NCBI GenBank assembly: GCA_947452315.1 | Contig: CANGCX010000008.1 | Location: 1-58,316 of the forward strand | Direction of reading: 5' to 3' | Length of the DNA stretch: 58,316 nt | Origin: Opitutia bacterium | Lineage (GTDB): Bacteria > Verrucomicrobiota > Verrucomicrobiia > Opitutales > Opitutaceae | Shown here: positions 52,727 through 58,316 of the stretch, in pieces | How the letters are laid out: each line of letters starts with the position of its first letter | How positions within the stretch are numbered: position 1 is the first letter of the stretch | The notes under the pieces: model-generated | What the model was told of the DNA's origin: nothing | Seen by the model: only the letters and a program-made list of their open reading frames with translations | The model's database searches: none | Translations under genes and position numbers: made by a program

Positions 52727-54052
52727 ATGAGCACGTATTCTCCTTCCTCGGCGTCGAAATTGGCCCTGCTCGGCGGAACCCCGGTGGGCGAAGTAGTGTA
52801 TTCGAAGTTCCCTGTGTTTTCTGAGCGTGCGATTGAGCGAGTCGGCGAGGTGTTGCGTGCAGGCAAGGCTGTGGGACTTGGCCGGTTTCACTCATCGGAA
52901 ATCGCAGAGGCCGAAGAAACGATCTCGCGTTATCACGGCGGACGTCGGGTTTTGGCGTGCAGCTCGGGCCACGCGGCGTTGCAGGCGGCGCTGGCGGGTT
53001 TGGAAATTTGCTCGGGCGATGAAGTGATCACAACGCCTTACACGTGGGGCGCGTCGACCTCTTGTATTTTGCATCAGAATGCGATTCCCATCTTTGTGGA
53101 TGTGGAGCGCGACACGGGCTTGATCGATCCTGCAGCTGTGGAGGCGGCGATCACGCCGCGCACGAAGGCGATTCTCGCGGTGCATATTTTCGGGCAACCC
53201 GCGAACTTGCGCCGCTTACGCGAAATCGCAGATCGCCGCGGCTTGAAGCTCGTCGAAGACGGCAGCCAAGCGCACGGCGCTGAGATCGACGGTTTGCGTG
53301 TGGGTAACGTCGGTGATGCCGCAGGATTTTCCTGTATGGGCGGTAAAGTGCTGCCGACGACGGAGGCCGGTTATCTCGTTACGCCGGACGAATCTGTTTT
53401 TTGGAAAGGCGCGATGATCGGGCAACACATGGGACGCTCGCCGGAAAAAGATTTCCCTGACGCGCTGCGGCCCTGGGTGGATTCGCTCGTGTATACGTAT
53501 CGCGTGACGCCTTTGAACGCGGTATTACTCACAGAACAATTTGGCCGAATCGACGGATGGATCGCTGAGCGTCGCCGGCACGCGGAGCTATTACGGAGTA
53601 AAATAGCCGCGGCAAAATTTTTGCGGATGCCCGACTACGCGGCGGGCGTGAAGCCGGTTTATCATCTGCTCACGATGAATTTTGATCCCGTGGCTGCGGG
53701 TGTGTCGCGCAATACCTTCGCGGCGGCGATGAAGGCAGAAGGCATGATGGCCTTTGGTTATGTGCCGTCGCCGATCCCGGATTGGGCGCGGCTACACTGG
53801 CAGGATTACCGTGGCCCGCGCGTCTCGTGGCTCGCGGCGCTCGAGCGCTCGGGGGTGGATTATCGAGGTATGGCGTTGCCGCAGTGCCGTTGGCGCGTGG
53901 CCAACTCGATCGAGACGCGTTTTGACTTCGTTGATCCTAACGAAGAAATGGTGAGCCGTATGGCCGAGATTATTTTGAAAGTAGAAGCTAATATCGGGGC
54001 GCTGCGCGATCACGAACGCACGGCGGGACCGACCGCGCCGGCGCGACGCTGA
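52727..54052 (+). CDS. DegT/DnrJ/EryC1-type aminotransferase
   Basis: A 441-residue PLP enzyme of the sugar aminotransferase family. Landmarks are ACSSGHAALQAALAGLEICS, TTPYTWGASTSCILHQNAIP, LKLVEDGSQAHGAEIDG with the cofactor Asp, and the Lys-bearing loop FSCMGGKVLPTTEAGYLVT. Such enzymes transfer amino groups to keto sugars or cyclitols; some are dehydratases or regulatory. It is longer than the typical 370-390 residues. ATG at 52727 was preferred over GTG at 52709. Its stop shares a base with the next start (TGATG at 54050-54054), so it is translationally coupled to the ceramidase-like gene. No nucleotide-sugar genes lie nearby, which argues against polysaccharide synthesis. Confidence 0.88.
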   Translation: MSTYSPSSASKLALLGGTPVGEVVYSKFPVFSERAIERVGEVLRAGKAVGLGRFHSSEIAEAEETISRYHGGRRVLACSSGHAALQAALAGLEICSGDEVITTPYTWGASTSCILHQNAIPIFVDVERDTGLIDPAAVEAAITPRTKAILAVHIFGQPANLRRLREIADRRGLKLVEDGSQAHGAEIDGLRVGNVGDAAGFSCMGGKVLPTTEAGYLVTPDESVFWKGAMIGQHMGRSPEKDFPDALRPWVDSLVYTYRVTPLNAVLLTEQFGRIDGWIAERRRHAELLRSKIAAAKFLRMPDYAAGVKPVYHLLTMNFDPVAAGVSRNTFAAAMKAEGMMAFGYVPSPIPDWARLHWQDYRGPRVSWLAALERSGVDYRGMALPQCRWRVANSIETRFDFVDPNEEMVSRMAEIILKVEANIGALRDHERTAGPTAPARR

Positions 54053-55440
54053 TGAAAGCGGGCTTCGGCAAGAGCGACCTCACGCCGCGCCTAGGCGTTC
54101 AATTGGCTGGCTACGGGCCGTACCGCAATCGCGCGGCGCAGGAAATCGTCGCGCCCCTTGCGGCGCGTGCGGCAGTGATCCGTGACGGAAAAACGAATGT
54201 CGTGTTGCTGAGTGTGGAGTTGTGTGGAACGCCGCGGCCCTTGGCCGAGCGCATTCGTGCGGTTGTCGCTGCGCGCGTGGGTTGCCGAGCGGATGAGGTG
54301 TTTTTATCTTCTACGCACACGCACAGTGCGCCCTCGGTCGGCGGGATGTTTGGGTGGGGTGAGCCGGATGCGGTTTATTTGGAGACATTGCCCGCACGGG
54401 CGGCCGAGGCAGCGGTCCGAGCTAAGGCGGCGCTGGCCGAGGTCGAGTGGCGACACGCGCACGTCGCGTGTGAAGGCATTGCTGTGAACCGCGAGACAGA
54501 TACGGGTTTTGCGCTGAACGCGAATTTTGAGGAGCGGATGAATCTTCGTTGGCGGCCGGCAAAGCCCGAGCAGACGGACCCGACCGTACGCGTGTTGGCA
54601 GCGTATGGTGCGGGCGGAAAACTGGTCGGATTGCTCCACCATTTCGGCTGTCACCCGGTTGTTTATGGCGAAAAAACCGCGGCGATTCACGGAGATTTTG
54701 TCGGACTGGCCTCGATTCAACTGGAAGCGAAGCACGAGGGTGCGGTAGCGATTTTTTTGCCGGGAGCTCTAGGCGATGTGAACCCGAAGTTGAACCACCG
54801 CGTACCGCTGGAATCGCGGCGGGCCTTGAACGCGATCGCGCGTCAGTATGTAGGAGCGGTGGCGCGTGGATTGCGCGTGGCGCGACCGGTCGCGTGCGCG
54901 GCTAACGCTTTGGTTAACGTGAGTGATGAAATTAAATTTACTCGCGTGGCTTGGTCGAAGGCTCGGGTACTCAAGCGGGTGTCGGCTTTGGAAAAGATTT
55001 TCACCGAAGCCGGCGTGACAGATTTTCCCCACGCGGGCGGGTTACCGCCTTTGCACACGCGTGGGATGGAGATGGCCCGGTTACAGGGTATGCGGGCGTT
55101 GCTCACGGAGTGGCGCGGGCGGGTGGCGCCAAATCCACCGGTACGCGTGCATGGTTTGAGGATCGGGCCGGTGGCGTTGTTGGGCTGCGGGTTGGAAGTG
55201 TACCACAGCTTGCAGTCGGTGATTTTGAAAAACAGTCCGCACGTGGCCACCTGGGTCGTGAGCTTAGTTGGTGGCAACGGCTACGCACCGGATGCGGCGG
55301 CGCAGCGGAGGGCAGGTTATTCGGATGATTTTGTGCCGCTGATGATGGGTGAGTTGCCGTACGCGCGAGTGGATCAGGACTTGATCCGAGCGTTGGCCAA
55401 GCTGGCGCGGCAGCTGGGCGCAAAAAAGGCCGCGCGGTGA
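54052..55440 (+). CDS. Neutral/alkaline ceramidase N-terminal domain protein
   Basis: A 462-residue protein resembling the ceramidase N-terminal domain (PF04734): FGKSDLTPRLGVQLAGYGP at the start, FLSSTHTHSAPSVGG, the HHFGCHPVVYGEKTAAIHG metal region, IFLPGALGDVNPKLN, and VVSLVGGNGYAPDAAAQ near the end. Ceramidases proper are about 700 residues and exported; this one is short, has no signal peptide and probably acts in the cytoplasm. Many bacterial relatives sit in sugar-catabolism loci, so an amide or ester bond in a sugar derivative is as likely a target as ceramide. Coupled to the DegT gene by one base. Its 3' end overlaps the hairpin of the opposite-strand terminator. Confidence 0.85.
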   Translation: MKAGFGKSDLTPRLGVQLAGYGPYRNRAAQEIVAPLAARAAVIRDGKTNVVLLSVELCGTPRPLAERIRAVVAARVGCRADEVFLSSTHTHSAPSVGGMFGWGEPDAVYLETLPARAAEAAVRAKAALAEVEWRHAHVACEGIAVNRETDTGFALNANFEERMNLRWRPAKPEQTDPTVRVLAAYGAGGKLVGLLHHFGCHPVVYGEKTAAIHGDFVGLASIQLEAKHEGAVAIFLPGALGDVNPKLNHRVPLESRRALNAIARQYVGAVARGLRVARPVACAANALVNVSDEIKFTRVAWSKARVLKRVSALEKIFTEAGVTDFPHAGGLPPLHTRGMEMARLQGMRALLTEWRGRVAPNPPVRVHGLRIGPVALLGCGLEVYHSLQSVILKNSPHVATWVVSLVGGNGYAPDAAAQRRAGYSDDFVPLMMGELPYARVDQDLIRALAKLARQLGAKKAAR

Positions 55441-55449
55441 GGCGCGGCC
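55422..55449 (-). terminator. Rho-independent terminator of the MetE-like gene, inside the opposite gene's 3' end
   Basis: On the minus strand, an 8-base stem (GGCCGCGC / GCGCGGCC) with a CTCACC loop is followed by six Ts (As at 55422-55427 on plus). It begins about 30 bases after the stop of the MetE-like gene and lies largely inside the last codons of the ceramidase-like gene (KKAAR). Its loop resembles that of the terminator at 46444. Confidence 0.65.
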
Positions 55450-55478
55450 TGCGGTAAACGCGGTGAACCGCGGGCGGT

Positions 55479-56489
55479 TCAGCGACCGAGGTATTTGTCG
55501 CGGCCGAGGACGAGGGCTTCCATTTTACGGTCGGCGATGGAGCGCTTGAGCATCCAGAAACCGCAGTCGGGGTGGACCCATTTCACGCGGCCGGGGCCGA
55601 CTTTCTTTTCCACAGCTTCGATGCGCGCGGCGACTTCGTCGGCGGTCTCGATGTGGTTCACTTTAATGTCGATCACGCCAACACCGAGTGCGATTTTTTT
55701 ATCGATGTGTTTGAGGGCATCGAGATCGCTGGCGGGACGGTGGGCGAGTTCGAGGACGAGGTGGTCGGTGTGGAGGGCGTTGAGGAAATCGAGGAGGGCT
55801 TTCCAATTACCCTTTTGGATCGTCTGACCGCCGTAGTTGCCGAAGCAGAAGTGGACGGCGCGCTCGGTCTTGTTGTCGATGGCGTCGAGAACGAGGTTCA
55901 TCGAAGCGGCGGCGAGGGGGGCGTCTTTGGGGTTGCCGGGGATGTTAGCTTCGTCGACTTGGACGCAGGCGGCGGGTAGGCCAGGCATCTGGGCGGCGAG
56001 GACGTGGCCGAGGGCCATGGTGAGTTTGTCGAAGCTGCCGTAGTGGTGGTCGAGCAACGTGCGCGCGAGCATGTAGGGGCTCGTGACGGTGAACTTGAAG
56101 TCACCGCCGGCGACCGAGGCGGCGCGTTGGCAATCGGCGAGCAAGTTAAGGGAGCCTTCGCCGAGGGCGCCGGTGACGACGCCAGCGGGCTTGCGGCGGA
56201 ACCCCATCGGATGATGGCGGGAGAATTCTTCAGTGATGGAGCGGCCGACCTGGCCGTTGATGCCGGACATAGGACGAATGAAGTATTCGATCATGCCGTT
56301 GGTGTCAGGGTGGTTGACGTCGAAACGATAGAGCTCTCCGTCGGTGGGCAGGTCGATGCCGGCCTGGTGCTGAATATCGAAAACGACGCGCGTTGCGTCG
56401 ATGACGGCTTGCTCGGAGGGAAGGGCAGCGAGCCAGTCTGGAACAGGATAGGAACCGACGGTGGTGGTGAGGATGCTGGGTTTAGCCAT
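55479..56489 (-). CDS. MetE C-terminal-domain-like methyltransferase
   Basis: A 336-residue protein equal to the catalytic C-terminal half of cobalamin-independent methionine synthase, without the N-terminal half. Key points are TTTVGSYPVPDWL, TDGELYRFD, VTSPYMLARTLLDHHYGS, CVQVDEANIPGNP, His and Cys in AVHFCFGNYGG, and Cys in WVHPDCGFWML; the His, Glu and Cys residues bind zinc in MetE. Stand-alone forms act on various methyl donors and acceptors, as well as in archaeal methionine synthesis and epoxide-CoM type reactions. It lies 71 bases downstream of the Rieske gene on the same strand and may be co-transcribed with it. Confidence 0.88.
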   Translation of the reverse strand: MAKPSILTTTVGSYPVPDWLAALPSEQAVIDATRVVFDIQHQAGIDLPTDGELYRFDVNHPDTNGMIEYFIRPMSGINGQVGRSITEEFSRHHPMGFRRKPAGVVTGALGEGSLNLLADCQRAASVAGGDFKFTVTSPYMLARTLLDHHYGSFDKLTMALGHVLAAQMPGLPAACVQVDEANIPGNPKDAPLAAASMNLVLDAIDNKTERAVHFCFGNYGGQTIQKGNWKALLDFLNALHTDHLVLELAHRPASDLDALKHIDKKIALGVGVIDIKVNHIETADEVAARIEAVEKKVGPGRVKWVHPDCGFWMLKRSIADRKMEALVLGRDKYLGR

Positions 56490-56560
56490 GGTAATAGGTA
56501 GGGGGTGTGAAAAAGAGAAAGATAAGTTGGGCCTATAAAGCGGGGGGGTGGCGAGCGGGA

Positions 56561-57622
56561 TTATGCTGATATTTCAGCGAGGGTCTCCGCGGCGGGACGG
56601 CTGGTGAGCCAGCGGCGTAATTGTTTTTGGAAGGTGTTGGCTAGGGTGTCGCCGGGCATTACGAGGACGCCCCAGCCGCCGCGACCGGGGTTAATGGGAA
56701 CTTCGGCAGGGATTTGATTTTCGCACATGATGCGATCTTCATCGAGGACGCGAACTGCGAATTCGAGTTGAGTGGCGGGCGGCGGGCCGTCGAAGCCCGG
56801 GGAAATCGCGAGTGACCAAAAGACCGTGCAACTCGTGCGGGTGCGGGGTGAAGGAACGTGCAGGAGGACGCGGGTGTCACCGTCGGCGAAGCTTTGGCGG
56901 ATGGTGGTGAAGTTGGGCAAGTAGCCGCGTTGGGTGCGATGGTGCGCGCTTTGGAGTTTGCCGGGAGGCTCCGCGGGCGTGGTGAGAGCGGGGAAGGGCG
57001 CATCCATCTGAAAACCGCCATCAGCCGTTTCACGGATGTCCATCGGCGGAAGACGGTGGTCGGCGGCTTTGCCCAACGTGGTGGCGTGGGCGAAGGCGAA
57101 ATGGGTCATATCAAGGTAGTTCTCTACCTCGCGGCGCCAACCGCTCGCAAACGTCATGGGCGGGCCCATGACGTAGGTCCAGCGCGGGTCCTCAAATTCT
57201 GGCACTTCGGGCAACGTAGCAACTGTGCCAACGGCGGCAGGCGTAGAATCTAGCTGGACCCAGATGAAGCCGTAACGCTCTTGCACGGCGTAGGTGTGGA
57301 GATGGGACAGGGCTAGTTTGGCGGCGTTGGGCTCGACGAGGGAGGGGATGGATTGGCAGGCGCCCGCCGGATCAAAGCGCCAACCGTGATACGGACACAT
57401 GAGTTCGCCCTCGCGGATACAACCAGCGGAAAGCCGTGCTCCCTTATGCGGACAAGCGACATCCGCGGCGAGGAGGTGACCTTCGGTGAAACGCGCCAAA
57501 ACGAGCTCCGTCTCGAGCAAGGTGACGCCCATCACGGCGCCGGGGGCTAGACTCGCGGAGTTAGCTACGGGTTGCCAGGTGGCGCGGAGTGAATGGAGGA
57601 CGTGGTCTTCGTCGAGATGCAT
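56561..57622 (-). CDS. Rieske-type ring-hydroxylating/demethylating oxygenase alpha subunit
   Basis: A 353-residue oxygenase. The Rieske [2Fe-2S] ligands are Cys57/His59 (CPHKGARLSAG) and Cys76/His79 (CPYHGWRF). The mononuclear iron site reads ENYLDMTHFAFAH, giving the family's Asp-x-x-His-x-x-x-x-His arrangement. The C-terminal part resembles VanA/PaO-type oxygenases. Such enzymes split O- or N-methyl groups or hydroxylate rings; a reductase partner is needed but is not in the window. The ATG at 57622 was used; a TTG at 57700 would add 26 residues that look unstructured. Divergent from a probable AraC-type gene. Confidence 0.88.
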   Translation of the reverse strand: MHLDEDHVLHSLRATWQPVANSASLAPGAVMGVTLLETELVLARFTEGHLLAADVACPHKGARLSAGCIREGELMCPYHGWRFDPAGACQSIPSLVEPNAAKLALSHLHTYAVQERYGFIWVQLDSTPAAVGTVATLPEVPEFEDPRWTYVMGPPMTFASGWRREVENYLDMTHFAFAHATTLGKAADHRLPPMDIRETADGGFQMDAPFPALTTPAEPPGKLQSAHHRTQRGYLPNFTTIRQSFADGDTRVLLHVPSPRTRTSCTVFWSLAISPGFDGPPPATQLEFAVRVLDEDRIMCENQIPAEVPINPGRGGWGVLVMPGDTLANTFQKQLRRWLTSRPAAETLAEISA

Positions 57623-57721
57623 GGAGCGGAATAAAACCTTAGCAAAAGCGGTGGGGCGTGTCGTGGCGGGCCGGGCAATCAAGCTTGGCAGATCGGGCAA
57701 TTTAGTTTTAATACACCATAT

Positions 57722-58316
57722 ATGTTTGAACCGCTCGCTCGGCGTCCAATTGAAGTTACTTTTAACGCGGCGGGGGTTTTTGTTTTAGAAAGCAGGCATG
57801 ATCGCGCGTTTCGGATGGAGGACACGGCGCATGCGTTTGTGAAGGTTTTGCTCGTGGTGGCCGGGGCGGGGGTGTTGGCGTACGGGCCGCGGCGGGAAGT
57901 TTTGGAAACCGGCGCGGTGGTGTTGGTGCCGGCGGGATGTCGGCATCGCATCGAGGACACGCGGCCGATGTCGCTTTATGCGGTGTGCGTGGAGGCGCGG
58001 GTGTTGGGGGTGTTGCCGGCGAGCGCGCGGGGGCTGGGGAGCGTCCAAGTGTTTGGCCATGCGACCTGGGCGATGGATGCGCGCGCGCTGATCAGGCAGA
58101 TGTTGCATGAACAAACGCTGCGGCGCGCCGGCGGGGAAGCGTTGTTGCTCGGGCTGGCGTGGCAATTGATGGGGTTGGTGTTACGTGGGGCTGGCGCGTC
58201 GAAGGGAGGAAGGGGCGCGGGACAAGCGGCGGGGTCGTTGGCCAAGGCGCGGATGGCGGCTTATGCGCGAGGACTTGAGCAGACTTTTTTCGAGGAGCGA
58301 CTCATTGATGGAGCGG
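57722..58316 (+). CDS. Probable AraC-type regulator, 3' truncated by the window
   Basis: From ATG at 57722 a frame stays open to the end of the window (198 codons), running off the edge. The visible part starts with a cupin-like sensory stretch (VFVLESRHDRAFRMED, VLAYGPRREVLETGAVVLVP, AGCRHRIEDTRPMSLYAVC), then a linker and the helical beginning of what is probably a C-terminal helix-turn-helix region (KARMAAYARGLEQTFFEERL). The DNA-binding unit itself is cut off, so the class is inference. It is divergent from the Rieske gene with about 100 bases between starts, a usual layout for a local activator. Confidence 0.7.
   Translation, partial: MFEPLARRPIEVTFNAAGVFVLESRHDRAFRMEDTAHAFVKVLLVVAGAGVLAYGPRREVLETGAVVLVPAGCRHRIEDTRPMSLYAVCVEARVLGVLPASARGLGSVQVFGHATWAMDARALIRQMLHEQTLRRAGGEALLLGLAWQLMGLVLRGAGASKGGRGAGQAAGSLAKARMAAYARGLEQTFFEERLIDGA

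Noticed and set aside
56490-56560. Possible S-adenosylmethionine or cobalamin riboswitch before the MetE-like gene
   Set aside because: Only 71 bases separate it from the Rieske gene, too short for a cobalamin riboswitch and without SAM-I stems.
1-58316. tRNA, rRNA, CRISPR, transposase or phage genes
   Set aside because: None seen; no TPsiC-type arm (GTTCGAATC-like), direct repeat array, or transposase/integrase motif was recognised on either strand.

Overview
This 58.3 kb window is a dense, GC-rich (by eye, high 50s percent) bacterial chromosome segment. Gene content suggests a Verrucomicrobiota member close to Opitutaceae. The pointers are GH95 and GH28 glycosidases, DUF1080, ThuA and DUF3826 proteins, an S46 dipeptidyl peptidase, polyphosphate glucokinase, a MetE C-domain protein, an ECF sigma factor with a membrane partner, and starts that mostly lack a Shine-Dalgarno sequence. 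The taxonomic call is inference from gene content; no rRNA or other marker sequence is present. I found no tRNA, rRNA, CRISPR array, insertion sequence, prophage or recognisable defence island. It reads as ordinary core and metabolic chromosome with a few unusual proteins.

Layout. 1-6.2 kb: 3' end of a ThuA-like gene, a hotdog thioesterase, a secreted beta-lactamase-fold/NamZ fusion divergent from a sodium:solute symporter, and a secreted DUF1080 protein. 6.3-16.1 kb: envelope and secreted proteins (DUF4337, metallophosphoesterase, DUF3300, glycine-zipper lipoprotein, GH28, DUF3826, an orphan secreted protein, DUF1684) plus a GNAT enzyme and a Tip30-like oxidoreductase. 16.2-28.7 kb: EngB, a rhomboid-like protein without a clear catalytic serine, a GH95 fucosidase, a TesA-like esterase divergent from a YbbA/YbbP-type ABC pair, SlyD, polyphosphate glucokinase, a second ROK-like protein and a coupled FAD oxidoreductase. 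28.9-33.6 kb: a MacA/MacB-like export operon with one ATPase and two different permeases. 33.7-43.3 kb: an adenylate kinase-like protein with a long C-terminal extension, an ECF sigma factor with a coupled membrane protein, YjbQ, class I fumarase, KdsD overlapping a Gfo/Idh dehydrogenase, a LysM lipoprotein and a class I aminotransferase. 43.3-50.4 kb: N-acyl-D-amino-acid deacylase, chromate transporter, S46 peptidase, SufS and SufU. 50.4-58.3 kb: a HutI-like amidohydrolase lacking expected metal and substrate residues, an AraC regulator, a DegT aminotransferase, a ceramidase-fold hydrolase, a MetE-like protein, a Rieske oxygenase and a 5' fragment of what is probably a second AraC-type regulator.

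The genes suggest a heterotroph that degrades plant or algal glycans (pectin, fucosylated glycans), recycles or scavenges peptidoglycan (NamZ fusion, D-aminoacylase), imports sugars by sodium symport, and phosphorylates glucose with polyphosphate. The most unusual items are the muropeptide-type fusion enzyme, the HutI-like enzyme and the four-gene block it opens, the catalytically doubtful rhomboid, the extended adenylate kinase, and the Rieske/MetE-like pair with a divergent regulator. All functional calls rest on motif recognition by eye; no database search was run.
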